Positions 17,048 through 26,561 of a stretch of 64,000 nucleotides of DNA are shown one piece after another. Under the pieces are notes generated by a model that was not told where the DNA came from, did not search any database, and worked only from the letters and a program-made list of their open reading frames with translations. The stretch is from the NCBI GenBank assembly GCA_040367435.1, contig BAABWY010000004.1, forward strand, positions 62,001-126,000. The letters run 5' to 3'. The stretch comes from Hyphomicrobiales bacterium 4NK60-0047b. Its GTDB lineage: Bacteria > Pseudomonadota > Alphaproteobacteria > Rhizobiales > HXMU1428-3. Within the stretch, counting starts at the first letter, position 1. Each line of letters opens with the position of its first letter. A program made the position numbers and the translations under genes.

Positions 17048-17929
17048 TTATGTCTCTTTTTCGTTTGGCAGTTGAAAATATTGTGTTGGTGGGCTGCCAA
17101 ATTGCTTTTTAAAGAAACGTGAAAAATATAGTGGATCTGTAAACCCAAGATCAAAAGCGACTTCCTTGATGGATTTTTTCCCTGATCTTAAGGCCACTCT
17201 TGCTGCAATAGCTAACCTTTCATTCACTGCTTGTATAACCGTTTTTCCTAGTTCATCTTTTACTTTACGGTTCAATGTTATTGAGCTGACGCCAAGTGTG
17301 TTGCTGTAGAAATTTACATCCTTTTTCTGTGTGTAGGTTTTTTCTACTAGGTTTTGAAAATCTAGAACTAAGCTTGAAAGCTGCTTTTGTTGTTGTTCTT
17401 GGAAGGCTTTTTCTTTGATTGTCTGCAACTTGTATTGAGCTGCGTGTAGTAGGATGGCTTTGAGTGTGTTTATTGCTCTTTCTCTAAAAAAACTACCTTG
17501 AGTTTCCAATATTGAGTGTAGTTCTTCCAGTCGAGCTTTTAAGATTGATTGTTCTTTTTCTGGAAAGGTGATGAGTGGTAGTCCTTTGAGTTTATTAAAT
17601 ACAAGTCCGTCACAATAGACTTCATTTCTCAGGACTTGAATGCAAAAGAAATCATGAAGAAAACTTAGAGATTGAACGGTCGCTCCTTTTTTAAACTGGA
17701 CAGTTTCTCCAGGTGAAAGAGTTAGCAATTGACCTTGCTTTAATGTGATGACCTGGCCTTCTAAATTCAGATTGACATCTTGTTTGTTGGCGTAAAATAG
17801 GCGGTATAATTTCATTGAATAATTGGGAGCTTCACCTGGTTGTAACTGTATGGAGACTTCGGGTAATTCGTCTTCACTTAAGCAACTTTCAGGCAGTGTT
17901 ATGAAGTTTGTAGTTTTGCCTATTGCCAT
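17048..17929 (-). CDS. AraC-family transcriptional regulator
   Basis: A 293-residue regulator with an N-terminal cupin-like sensing half (EVSIQLQPGEAPNYSMKLYRLFY, QVITLKQGQLLTLSPGETVQF) and a C-terminal AraC helix-turn-helix pair (FYSNTLGVSSITLNRKVKD, AARVALRSGKKSIKEVAFDLGFTDPLYFSRFFKKQFGSPPTQY). It is divergent from the DUF4440-like secreted protein across 226 nt and is its most likely regulator. The inducer is unknown. Confidence 0.88.
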   Translation of the reverse strand: MAIGKTTNFITLPESCLSEDELPEVSIQLQPGEAPNYSMKLYRLFYANKQDVNLNLEGQVITLKQGQLLTLSPGETVQFKKGATVQSLSFLHDFFCIQVLRNEVYCDGLVFNKLKGLPLITFPEKEQSILKARLEELHSILETQGSFFRERAINTLKAILLHAAQYKLQTIKEKAFQEQQQKQLSSLVLDFQNLVEKTYTQKKDVNFYSNTLGVSSITLNRKVKDELGKTVIQAVNERLAIAARVALRSGKKSIKEVAFDLGFTDPLYFSRFFKKQFGSPPTQYFQLPNEKET

Positions 17930-18155
17930 CGGTTCAGTTTTCCCGTGTGTTTCTTTTTAGCTATTACAAATGAGATATATGAGTTCTTGTATTCTAATCA
18001 AGATGCATTATGGCAAATGTAAATTGATTGTAATAATCGACGATAGTGATTGTTTTGTCCATGTTAAAGTTTGGATTGTGTATGGGGTGCTCTGGCCTCT
18101 CATGGCAATAGATATATTGAGAGTGTAACTTTTAAACCTCATGAAAGGAATGACT

Positions 18156-18611
18156 ATGAAATTTCTCTCACTATCTATTGCGAGTTTGATTGTTTTATTT
18201 GCAGCAACTGTTTCTGGATTAAGCGCTGGGCAGATGAAGGATAAGTCAGCTATTGGAGCTGTTAATCAGCAATTTGAAAAAATGTTTAAGTCTCAAAATG
18301 CAGATGGGTTGGCAGCACTTTATACCTTGCAAGGGCAAGTTATGCCTACTAATGCCGATTTCGTAACTGGGCGAGATAATATTCGTAATTTCTGGTCTGG
18401 TGCATTTAAAAGCGGTCTTGCTGCAGCTAAATTGACATCTGTTGAATTAACAATCCATGGTGAAACAGCCATCGAAATTGGTAAGTATGTTTTGAAAAAT
18501 GCTGAAGGTAAGCAGGCTGACCAAGGTAAGTATATTGTTATTTGGCAAAAAGAAAATGGTGACTGGAAACTGCATAGAGATATTTTTAATAGCTCCGTAG
18601 TTGTTAAATGA
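18156..18611 (+). CDS. exported SnoaL/DUF4440-like (NTF2-fold) protein
   Basis: A protein of about 151 residues with a signal peptide (MKFLSLSIASLIVLFAATVSGLSAG). The mature part matches the NTF2-like DUF4440/SnoaL pattern: VNQQFEKMFKSQNADGLAALYT at the start, GRDNIRNFWSGAF in the middle and GKYIVIWQKENGDWKLHRDIFNS at the end. I prefer the ATG at 18156 because AGGA lies just upstream; the earlier ATG at 18141 is in frame but would put that AGGA inside the gene. NTF2-fold proteins may be enzymes or ligand carriers; the substrate is unknown. A terminator follows. Confidence 0.85.
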   Translation: MKFLSLSIASLIVLFAATVSGLSAGQMKDKSAIGAVNQQFEKMFKSQNADGLAALYTLQGQVMPTNADFVTGRDNIRNFWSGAFKSGLAAAKLTSVELTIHGETAIEIGKYVLKNAEGKQADQGKYIVIWQKENGDWKLHRDIFNSSVVVK

Positions 18612-18642
18612 TTTGTCTTGATTTGAATGTGGTTTTCTAGAG

Positions 18643-18677
18643 CTCATGGCTTGATTTACTCAGGCCATGAGTTTTTT
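18643..18677 (+). terminator. intrinsic terminator
   Basis: CTCATGGC pairs with GCCATGAG, extended inward by TTGA/TCAG with one G-U pair, and is followed by six T. It ends the DUF4440-like gene and touches the end of the convergent P450 gene. Confidence 0.8.
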
Positions 18678-20067
18678 ATTCTAAACGGATTGCTTTTAGA
18701 AAAACGCCCGGTTCAGGACGAATTGTCATTTGCATTATGGGGGTTGGTTCTGGGGTTTCGGGTGTGAATTTGAATTTCGATAAAATCGTCATGAGAATTA
18801 TTTGGGCTTGCATCATAGCGAATGTTGCACCGACGCAAATGCGTGGGCCTGCGCCAAAAGGTACGTGCTGGAATTTGTTACGTTGTTCGACTTTTTCTTT
18901 TGCAAAATGGTTTGGATTAAATTCATTGGGGTTTTCCCAAAGATCTTGATGACGGTGAAGGGAATAAATGTTTAAAAACATTGTATCTCCTGACCTTATT
19001 TCTCGATCATAAAGTTGATCTGCTTTTAAAGCTTTGCGTGCCAGGAAGCCGACAGGGGGGTATAAGCGCATGGTCTCTTGTAGGACTTGTTCTATGTAGG
19101 GCGCCTTTACAATATCTTCCGCGCTTGCAGCTTTAGCTTGATCTCCTCTTCCTAAAATTGATGTTGCTTCACTGCGTGCTCTTTCTTGTGCCTCTTGGTC
19201 ATTGGCGAGTAAATAAAGGGCCCATGCCAGAGTGAGGGCGGTTGTTTCATGGCCTGCGACTATGAAGAATTGCATGTTATGCAGGAGATCTTTCGGAGCC
19301 ATTTTTCTCCCTGTTTGGGCGTCTTCAGCTTTCATCATATAATCAAGTAGATCTTCAGAGTTTTTATTTTTATTTGCCATGTCTGCTTTTCTGGCATCAA
19401 TGGCTTCCTGCACCATTTTATGCATTGTTTTGACTGCATGTCTGCCACGAATTTCTCCTGGGCGTGGTACCCAGTATGGTGTTTCTAGAAAGTCTAATAG
19501 TGAAGCTCTGCCGACAGTTAGAAAATATTTAGTTACTGCTTCGGCATATTTTTCACTATCAAAATGTTCTCGCCCTGACAGTGCAACTTCGCAAATGACA
19601 TCGAATGTGGCTGATAACATTTCACTGACTATTTCACAGGCTATTTCACATCCGCCATTTTGATTGTTGGCTATCCGGGTGGCTGCTTGTTCAGCAGTTT
19701 TGGTCATTAAGGGGGCGAGAGCTGTTACATTACGTGCTGTGAAAACTGGTGAGATGGCTCTTCTTTGCCAGCGCCAATTACTTCCTTCTGAAGTGAAAAG
19801 ACTTTCTCCGACTGCTGGTCGTAGCATTCGAATGACAACTTCTGATTTGGGATAGTTTTCTACATTATCTAAAAAGATGTGTTTTAAGGCTTCTGGTCCC
19901 TGCACCATGTGCCATCTGGAAAAACCAGTTTTGCCTGTGACAATTGGTTGGGTGTAGGCAATATCTGGGATAACGTTTAGGGCATTTTCTCGCATTGCGC
20001 GTAAGCTACCAATTATACCTAGTGGTTTTAAAGGTGGGGCGACTGTCGGCGGAGTAAACGAACCCAT
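18676..20067 (-). CDS. cytochrome P450
   Basis: A 463-residue haem-thiolate monooxygenase without a signal peptide or membrane anchor. The I-helix oxygen-activation motif is VAGHETTALTLAW (near 274), the K-helix ETMRLYPP near 333, and the haem loop FGAGPRICVG with the ligand Cys411. All key motifs are intact. A ribosome site (GAGG) is present upstream of the ATG. The sequence resembles eukaryote-like bacterial P450s (CYP102/CYP4-like helices) more than camphor-type enzymes. No ferredoxin or reductase gene is adjacent; the divergent FAD protein is an amine-oxidase type, not a P450 reductase. The substrate is unknown. Confidence 0.93.
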   Translation of the reverse strand: MGSFTPPTVAPPLKPLGIIGSLRAMRENALNVIPDIAYTQPIVTGKTGFSRWHMVQGPEALKHIFLDNVENYPKSEVVIRMLRPAVGESLFTSEGSNWRWQRRAISPVFTARNVTALAPLMTKTAEQAATRIANNQNGGCEIACEIVSEMLSATFDVICEVALSGREHFDSEKYAEAVTKYFLTVGRASLLDFLETPYWVPRPGEIRGRHAVKTMHKMVQEAIDARKADMANKNKNSEDLLDYMMKAEDAQTGRKMAPKDLLHNMQFFIVAGHETTALTLAWALYLLANDQEAQERARSEATSILGRGDQAKAASAEDIVKAPYIEQVLQETMRLYPPVGFLARKALKADQLYDREIRSGDTMFLNIYSLHRHQDLWENPNEFNPNHFAKEKVEQRNKFQHVPFGAGPRICVGATFAMMQAQIILMTILSKFKFTPETPEPTPIMQMTIRPEPGVFLKAIRLE

Positions 20068-20240
20068 GAAATTTTACCTCATAGTGGATATCTTATTAAA
20101 GTTTACTGCAATCTATTTGTTGAGTACATAGCGACTTATTGTCCTTAAATTGTGTTGAGAATTTTTTGATAATTTAGCTTGTTATATTTTGCCTCTAGTG
20201 CTCAATTAAAATGAATTCAATTTCTAATAATCATGAATAA

Positions 20241-21230
20241 ATGGGGATTTCTTTGACTACTATTGCAATTATTGGTGCTGGACTATCTGGTCTGACATTA
20301 GCTCATAAATTAAAAGACATTGCAGAGGTTCATATTTATGAAAAATCAAGAGGTGTTGGGGGGCGTCTTGCAGCGCGCCGAGCTGAACCTTTCCATTTTG
20401 ACCATGGTGCGCAATTTTTCTTGGCCAAAACCGAAGAGTTCTCTGAGTTTCTGAAACCTCTTATATCTGAAGGGGTAATAGAGCCGTGGTGTGCTCGCTT
20501 TGTTGAGATGCAGAATGATAAGGTTGTGGCCCGGCGCCAGTGGACCAAGGAACAATGTCATTTTGTCTCTCTTCCTTCCATGAATGGAATGGCTAAATTT
20601 TTAGCCAAAGGTTTGGATGTGCGATTGAATACCGAAATTAGTACTTTTAAACGGGGTGATAAGTGGGCACTGGTTGATGCTGGTAATATTGAGCATGGTC
20701 CTTATGATTGGGTGATTTCAACTGCGCCGAGTGCGCAGAGTTCGAAGCTTTTGCCTGTCGATTTTAAATATCATCAAGAGATATCAGGTATTAAAATGCT
20801 TGGCTGTTATGCGCTTATGCTTGGCTTTGAGGCGTCTCTTGCATTGGATTTTGATGCTGCTCATGTTTCTCAAGCTGATATTAGCTGGATTTCGGTTAAT
20901 AGTTCTAAGCCTGGTCGTTCAGAGGATTATTGTTTACAAGTTCATGCGACAAACCGTTGGACTGAAGACCATATGGAAGATGACAAAGATGCTGTTTTGG
21001 AGCATCTAATTTCGGAGACGTCTAAAGTGGTAGGGGTTGATTTGAATAGTGCTACTCACAAAGCTGTTCATCGCTGGAGATATGCTAATATTAATCGCCT
21101 AGAGGGGGAGTTATTTTTTCTTGATGGTGAGAACAAGCTTGCGGCTTGCGGTGATTGGTGCGTTGAAGGGCGTGTTGAAGCGGCATTTACCAGTGCTTAT
21201 GCTTTAGCAGAGGCCTTAATAGAGGCCTGA
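20241..21230 (+). CDS. FAD-dependent amine-oxidase/renalase-like oxidoreductase
   Basis: A 329-residue flavoprotein. The N-terminal Rossmann motif is IAIIGAGLSGLTLAHKL (about 7-23), followed by the amine-oxidase fingerprint YEKSRGVGGRLAARR (about 33-47) and FDHGAQFFLA. The C-terminal FAD contact is LAACGDWCVEGRVEAAFTSAYALAEAL. The overall length and motifs fit the renalase-like group of bacterial NAD(P)/FAD oxidoreductases. It is divergent from the P450 gene (about 170 nt between starts) and convergent with the ScfR regulator. The substrate is not known. Confidence 0.88.
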   Translation: MGISLTTIAIIGAGLSGLTLAHKLKDIAEVHIYEKSRGVGGRLAARRAEPFHFDHGAQFFLAKTEEFSEFLKPLISEGVIEPWCARFVEMQNDKVVARRQWTKEQCHFVSLPSMNGMAKFLAKGLDVRLNTEISTFKRGDKWALVDAGNIEHGPYDWVISTAPSAQSSKLLPVDFKYHQEISGIKMLGCYALMLGFEASLALDFDAAHVSQADISWISVNSSKPGRSEDYCLQVHATNRWTEDHMEDDKDAVLEHLISETSKVVGVDLNSATHKAVHRWRYANINRLEGELFFLDGENKLAACGDWCVEGRVEAAFTSAYALAEALIEA

Positions 21231-21278
21231 GCAGAGTCTTTTCGTAAAAATCACGGCCTTTAAATCTTCGCTGTATTG

Positions 21279-22730
21279 TTAGTCAAATTCATAAGGAATT
21301 GTTTTGCGGTTGTTTTCGTCAATCTTCAATCCACGTTTTAAGGGAGGAAGAGCTCGTTGATGACAGTTTCTTCTTTCGCAAATGCGGCATGATACGCCGA
21401 TTTTTTCAAATGCTTTGTTATTGTTTGTGTCTAAGTCATCTCCATAAATGAGATCTTCTGCGTGAGTTATTTCACAACCAAGTGCCAGAGCATATCTTTG
21501 TACAGGTGCATGAAATCCCCCGCTAGGTTTCGAGACAGTGGTGGCGAGGCAAAGATATTGTGCGCCATCAGTTGTCTCTGCTAATTGGCGGATAATTCGG
21601 TTGGGTGTTTCAAAGGCTTGGTGGACATTCCACAAAGGACAAGCAGAGCCAAATCGTGCGAATTGCAATTTGGTCGCGGAGTGTCTCTTGGTGATGTTAC
21701 CGGCTTGGTCAACGCGGGCGAAGAAGAAGGGAATGCCTTTGGCCCCTGGGCGTTGCAACGTTGAGAGACGGTGAGCGACTTGCTCGATGCTGGCTTCAAA
21801 TTTTTCAGCTAAGAGAACAAGATCGTATCTCAACTCTTTTGCAGCTTGGCTGAAGTCTCCATAAGGTAAGATGGTTGCGCCAGCGAAATAGTTTGCCATG
21901 CCTATTCGGCAAATGGCGGCGGCTTCTTCTGAGTGAAAGTTGGCTTCATTAATATAGGTTTCAATGACCGTTGCAAATTCTAGTTGAGCGACTTGGTGGG
22001 CGATTTGAAAGGCTTGTGTTGAAGCAAGAGACCGTCTGTTTAGATATAGAACGTGTGCGACTGGATCGAAACGTCTTAGAGCTACTTCTTCTTTTTGAGG
22101 ATTGTCTTTGTTGCTTAGGTTTTGATGGTTTTCTGTGCCGATAATCACTCTGACGCGGTGTGTTTGTTCTATGTAGTCTGCGAGGGCGCGGACTTTGCTG
22201 CGGTTTTGTTTGGAAATGTGCTTGTGTAAATTTTCAGCTTTCTGGTCTAGTTCGTCGACATAGTTGTCGAGATAGTGAAAGAAATCTCTTACTTCTTCAT
22301 AAGGGGTTGGCTCGCTCAGACCATCTGACCGTTCTATGGTTTCGTCTAACTCTGCCAATTGTTCGCTCGCACGGCGAAGGTTGTGATGCATTGCTATGAA
22401 GGCCCGGGCAAAATCTGGTGCGCCTTGAGCGACCAGTTTTATGTCGGTGTTGGAGGGGCGCGTTGAGCTAATGAGTGGATCGGAGAAGACTTCGGCGATG
22501 TCTGCGATCAATCGGTCACTGTCTTGCTCGGAAAAGCTAGCGATATCAATTGAGAAGTTCTCAGCTAATGATAGCAGGACTGAAGCGCTTAAGTGGCGTT
22601 GATTGTTTTCAATCTGATTGAGATAGCTTGTTGATATGCCAAGACGTTCAGCAAATGCAGCTTGTGTAAGCTCTGCCTCGTTGCGAATTTTGCGAATGGA
22701 CCGGCCGATGAGTAATTTCTTATGTTTCAT
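21279..22730 (-). CDS. pccR: ScfR-family regulator of propionyl-CoA metabolism (PccR-like)
   Basis: A 483-residue short-chain fatty acyl-CoA regulator. Residues 8-65 form an XRE helix-turn-helix (IRKIRNEAELTQAAFAERLG, then ISTSYLNQIENNQRHLS). The middle is an IrrE-like domain whose metallopeptidase motif is degenerate (AHQVAQLEF), as is usual for ScfR proteins. The C-terminal domain has FARFGSACPLWNVHQAF and the cysteine set CRICERRNC. It is divergent from pccB. In Rhodobacter sphaeroides the homologue PccR binds repeated TTTGCAAA words ahead of pccB, and such words are present here between the two genes. The gene symbol rests on this arrangement. Confidence 0.9.
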   Translation of the reverse strand: MKHKKLLIGRSIRKIRNEAELTQAAFAERLGISTSYLNQIENNQRHLSASVLLSLAENFSIDIASFSEQDSDRLIADIAEVFSDPLISSTRPSNTDIKLVAQGAPDFARAFIAMHHNLRRASEQLAELDETIERSDGLSEPTPYEEVRDFFHYLDNYVDELDQKAENLHKHISKQNRSKVRALADYIEQTHRVRVIIGTENHQNLSNKDNPQKEEVALRRFDPVAHVLYLNRRSLASTQAFQIAHQVAQLEFATVIETYINEANFHSEEAAAICRIGMANYFAGATILPYGDFSQAAKELRYDLVLLAEKFEASIEQVAHRLSTLQRPGAKGIPFFFARVDQAGNITKRHSATKLQFARFGSACPLWNVHQAFETPNRIIRQLAETTDGAQYLCLATTVSKPSGGFHAPVQRYALALGCEITHAEDLIYGDDLDTNNNKAFEKIGVSCRICERRNCHQRALPPLKRGLKIDENNRKTIPYEFD

Positions 22731-22753
22731 CTAATATGCTCATATTGTTTTTA

Positions 22754-22783
22754 TTTGCAATTTTGCAAAAATATATTTGCAAA
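22754..22783. promoter_or_regulatory. candidate PccR/ScfR operator ahead of pccB
   Basis: Three TTTGCAA words lie in 30 bases: TTTGCAAT at 22754, TTTGCAAA at 22762 and TTTGCAAA at 22776; the last two are 6 nt apart. A further TTGCAA is at 22989, 20 nt before the pccB start. The published PccR site is two TTTGCAAA words spaced 4 nt apart, so the spacing here differs slightly. The position next to the regulator gene suggests autoregulation, and the site near pccB suggests control of the operon. Confidence 0.72.
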
Positions 22784-23013
22784 AATACTAATATAACAAT
22801 GTCGCTTTTTCAAGTCTGGTCTTTAGGATTGAAATGGTTTTTATAAGTCATACAAGTGTTTTGGGGATCAAATTGAGCTTTTTTAGATGATTTGAAGCAA
22901 ATTACCGGCATTATAAATATCAATAATAAAAAAAATTACTGTATTGATAAGCTGAAACTTCGTCAATTTACCCCTTCAATATTCAAAATTGCAAATATTT
23001 AGGGGATGCATTG

Positions 23014-24546
23014 ATGCAAGATATTCTCAAAGAACTCGAAGATCGCCGTGTTGAAGCCCGTTTGGGTGGTGGCCAACGACGGATTGATAGCCAACATAAA
23101 AAGGGCAAGCTAACAGCGCGTGAGCGCCTTGATGTGCTTTTGGATGAAGGGTCGTTTGAAGAGTACGACATGTATAAAACCCATCGCTGTACTGATTTTG
23201 GTATGGAAGAGACCAAGGTTTCTGGTGATGGTGTTGTCACTGGTTGGGGGACGATTAATGGCCGCCCGACTTATGTCTTCTCTCAGGATTTTACAGTATT
23301 TGGTGGTTCTCTTTCCGAAACGCATGCTGAAAAGATTTGTAAGATTATGGATCTTGCCTTGCAAAATGGTGTGCCTGTTATTGGTTTGAATGACTCTGGT
23401 GGTGCGCGCATTCAAGAAGGTGTTGCTTCTCTTGGTGGTTATGCTGAAGTGTTTTATCGCAACGTGCAGGCATCTGGTGTTATTCCGCAAATCTCAGTGA
23501 TAATGGGGCCATGTGCTGGCGGTGCGGTTTATTCGCCTGCGATGACTGATTATATTTTTATGGTCAAAGATACGAGCTATATGTTTGTGACCGGACCGGA
23601 TGTTGTGAAGACGGTGACCAATGAAGTGGTGACCGCAGAGGAGCTTGGAGGTGCTTCTACTCACACGAAGAAATCTTCAGTAGCTGATGGTGCTTTTGAG
23701 AATGATCTTGAGGCACTTTTAGAAATTCGCCGCTTATTTGATTTTCTCCCCCTTTCAAATGAAGCTGAATTGCCAATCCTTGAGACAAATGATCCGGCAG
23801 ATCGCATTGAAATGAGCCTTGATACGATTGTTCCTGAAAACCCTAATCAACCTTATGACATGCATGAAGTTATTCAAAAGATTGCTGATGAAGGTGATTT
23901 TTTCGAAATTCAAAAAGATCATGCTGGCAATATTCTTTGTGGATATATTCGTTTAAACGGTTCGACTGTTGGTGTTGTTGCTAACCAGCCGATGGTGCTT
24001 GCGGGTTGTCTTGATATTGATAGTGCGAAAAAAGCAGGGCGGTTTGTGCGCTATTGTAATGCGTTTAACATTCCTATTCTTACGTTAGTTGATGTGCCAG
24101 GCTTTTTGCCAGGGACAGTTCAAGAATATGGTGGCATCATCAAGCACGGAGCTAAGCTCTTATTTGCGTATGCTGAGGCAACTGTTCCTAAGGTGACGGT
24201 GATTGTGCGTAAGGCGTATGGCGGTGCGTATGATGTGATGGCGTCAAAACATATCCGTTCTGATGTGAACTATGCGTGGCCGACTGCTGAGATTGCAGTG
24301 ATGGGTGCGAAAGGTGCAACTGAGATTTTGTACCGCGAAGAGCTGGATAACCCTGAGAAGATTGCAGAACGCACAAAGGAGTATGAAGATCGGTTTGCGA
24401 ACCCGTTCATTGCGGCGCAGCGTGGATTTATTGACGAGGTAATTCAGCCTCATTCAACACGCCGCCGAGTTGGCCGTGCTTTTGATCTTTTGAAAACGAA
24501 AAAAGTACCGGCGATTAATAAGAAAAACGATAATATTCCACTATAA
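23014..24546 (+). CDS. pccB: propionyl-CoA carboxylase beta (carboxyltransferase) subunit
   Basis: The subunit transfers CO2 from carboxybiotin to propionyl-CoA, giving (S)-methylmalonyl-CoA. It has 510 residues from the ATG at 23014, which has AGGGG 8 nt upstream; the TTG directly before it is less likely. The acyl-CoA carboxylase blocks are clear: [23 protein letters not shown] (about 128), [20 protein letters not shown] with the first oxyanion hole (about 166), [32 protein letters not shown] (about 363) and [17 protein letters not shown] (about 400). It is the first gene of pccB-pccA-mcm-prpE and faces its probable regulator. Confidence 0.95.
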   Translation: MQDILKELEDRRVEARLGGGQRRIDSQHKKGKLTARERLDVLLDEGSFEEYDMYKTHRCTDFGMEETKVSGDGVVTGWGTINGRPTYVFSQDFTVFGGSLSETHAEKICKIMDLALQNGVPVIGLNDSGGARIQEGVASLGGYAEVFYRNVQASGVIPQISVIMGPCAGGAVYSPAMTDYIFMVKDTSYMFVTGPDVVKTVTNEVVTAEELGGASTHTKKSSVADGAFENDLEALLEIRRLFDFLPLSNEAELPILETNDPADRIEMSLDTIVPENPNQPYDMHEVIQKIADEGDFFEIQKDHAGNILCGYIRLNGSTVGVVANQPMVLAGCLDIDSAKKAGRFVRYCNAFNIPILTLVDVPGFLPGTVQEYGGIIKHGAKLLFAYAEATVPKVTVIVRKAYGGAYDVMASKHIRSDVNYAWPTAEIAVMGAKGATEILYREELDNPEKIAERTKEYEDRFANPFIAAQRGFIDEVIQPHSTRRRVGRAFDLLKTKKVPAINKKNDNIPL

Positions 24547-24557
24547 GGGGCTCTCTC

Positions 24558-26561
24558 ATGTTTAAGAAAATTCTTGTTGCAAATAGAGGTGAGATTGCTT
24601 GCCGGGTTTTTAAAACAGCTAAAAAAATGGGTATTCAGACTGTGGCTGTTTATTCTGATGCTGACAAAGATGCGCTGCATGTGGAAATGGCTGATGAGGC
24701 TGTTCACATTGGCGCGGCGCCAGCATCTGAAAGTTATTTGATTATTGATAAAATTATTGATGCAGCCAAACAAACGGGGGCTGATGCCATTCACCCTGGT
24801 TATGGTTTCTTATCAGAACGTGCTGAATTTGCCGAACGTTTGAAGGCAGAAAAAATTGCTTTTATTGGTCCACCTACTGGGGCGATTGAGGCAATGGGTG
24901 ATAAGATTACGTCTAAGAAAATTGCTGCTGAAGCTGGTGTTTCTACAGTGCCTGGTCATATGGGTTTGATTGACGACGCTGATCATGCAGTTAAGATTGC
25001 GACTGAAATTGGTTATCCGGTGATGATTAAAGCCAGTGCTGGCGGCGGCGGTAAGGGCATGCGTATTGCTTATAATGATGCTGAAGCACGTGAAGGATTT
25101 GATCGCTCTAAATCTGAGGCGGCCTCTAGTTTTGGTGATGATAGAATTTTCATTGAAAAATTTGTTGAACAACCGCGCCATATTGAAATTCAAGTACTTG
25201 CTGATAATCACGGTAATTGCATTTATCTTGGCGAGCGTGAATGTTCTATTCAGCGCCGTAACCAAAAGGTGATTGAGGAAGCGCCGTCTTCATTTTTGGA
25301 TGAAGCAACGCGAAAAGCCATGGGAGATCAGTCTGTTGAGCTTTCTAAGGCGGTTGATTATTCTAGTGCTGGCACGGTTGAGTTTATCGTGGACAAGGAT
25401 AAGAATTTCTATTTCCTTGAAATGAATACGCGCTTACAGGTTGAGCACCCAGTGACAGAATTAATCACGGGTGTTGATTTGGTTGAGCAGATGATCCGTG
25501 TTGCTGCTGGGGAAGTTCTCTCGTTAAGCCAGGATGATATAGAGCTAAATGGTTGGGCTATGGAAAGTCGGCTTTATGCTGAGGACCCGTATCGTAACTT
25601 TTTACCAAGTATTGGTCGTTTGCAACGTTATCGCCCACCTGAAGAAGGCGTAAAAGACAATGGTGCGATTGTTCGTAATGATACGGGTGTGTATGAAGGT
25701 GGGGAAATTTCCATGTTCTATGACCCTATGATTGCAAAGCTCTGCACCTGGGGGAAAACACGCGAAAATTCTATTGAAGAAATGAGAATGGCTCTTGATC
25801 GTTTTGAGGTTGAGGGGATAGGGCACAATCTTCCATTCCTTTCAGCGGTGATGGGGCATGAGCGGTTTCAATCTGGTAAAATTACAACGGCATTTATTGC
25901 TGAAGAATACCCTGATGGATTTGAAGGGGTGACGCCTTCTGATTTTGATCGCCGGATCTTTGCACTTTCAGCGCTTGTCTTAAATTCCATTTCAACTGAC
26001 AGGTCGCATAAAGATGTTTTAGCTTCTGTGATAACAGAGGGTACTACTGATGGTAACAAAGTTGTTTTACTTGATGGCTATTCTTTAGCTGCGACAATTG
26101 CTCGGGTTGATGATGAATTTGAAGTTACACTAGATGACAAGTCATATCGTGTTTCAACGAATTGGAACCGGGGAGATAAAATCGCACATCTTCTGATTGA
26201 TGACCTTGAGTGCGTTATTAAAACAGACCCTATCACCAGTGGCTTTCGTATGCGTCAGGGCGGCATGGATATCAATGTGCAAGTTCTTAGTCCCCGTGTT
26301 GCAGAACTTGCTGCGCTAATGCCTGAAAAAATTCCGCAGGATACATCTAATCTACTGCTTTGCCCGATGCCTGGATTGCTTGTTTCATTAAAAGTGAAAG
26401 AAGGAGACACAGTCGAAGAAGGTCAGGCGCTTGCTATAGTTGAAGCCATGAAAATGGAGAATGTTCTCAAGGCTGAAAAAACATCTGTGATTGCTAAAAT
26501 CCCTGTAAGTGAAGGGGATAGCTTAGCGGTTGATGAGACCATCATGGAGTTTGAGGTATGA
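24558..26561 (+). CDS. pccA: propionyl-CoA carboxylase alpha subunit (biotin carboxylase plus biotin carrier)
   Basis: The subunit carboxylates its own biotin with ATP and bicarbonate. It has 667 residues: a biotin carboxylase domain at about 1-450 ([17 protein letters not shown]-grasp loop [28 protein letters not shown]), the BT linker domain at about 450-590, and the biotinyl domain at the end with EAMKMEN, in which Lys632 carries the biotin. It starts 11 nt after pccB and overlaps mcm by 4 nt (ATGA), so the three genes are translated together. Confidence 0.95.
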   Translation: MFKKILVANRGEIACRVFKTAKKMGIQTVAVYSDADKDALHVEMADEAVHIGAAPASESYLIIDKIIDAAKQTGADAIHPGYGFLSERAEFAERLKAEKIAFIGPPTGAIEAMGDKITSKKIAAEAGVSTVPGHMGLIDDADHAVKIATEIGYPVMIKASAGGGGKGMRIAYNDAEAREGFDRSKSEAASSFGDDRIFIEKFVEQPRHIEIQVLADNHGNCIYLGERECSIQRRNQKVIEEAPSSFLDEATRKAMGDQSVELSKAVDYSSAGTVEFIVDKDKNFYFLEMNTRLQVEHPVTELITGVDLVEQMIRVAAGEVLSLSQDDIELNGWAMESRLYAEDPYRNFLPSIGRLQRYRPPEEGVKDNGAIVRNDTGVYEGGEISMFYDPMIAKLCTWGKTRENSIEEMRMALDRFEVEGIGHNLPFLSAVMGHERFQSGKITTAFIAEEYPDGFEGVTPSDFDRRIFALSALVLNSISTDRSHKDVLASVITEGTTDGNKVVLLDGYSLAATIARVDDEFEVTLDDKSYRVSTNWNRGDKIAHLLIDDLECVIKTDPITSGFRMRQGGMDINVQVLSPRVAELAALMPEKIPQDTSNLLLCPMPGLLVSLKVKEGDTVEEGQALAIVEAMKMENVLKAEKTSVIAKIPVSEGDSLAVDETIMEFEV

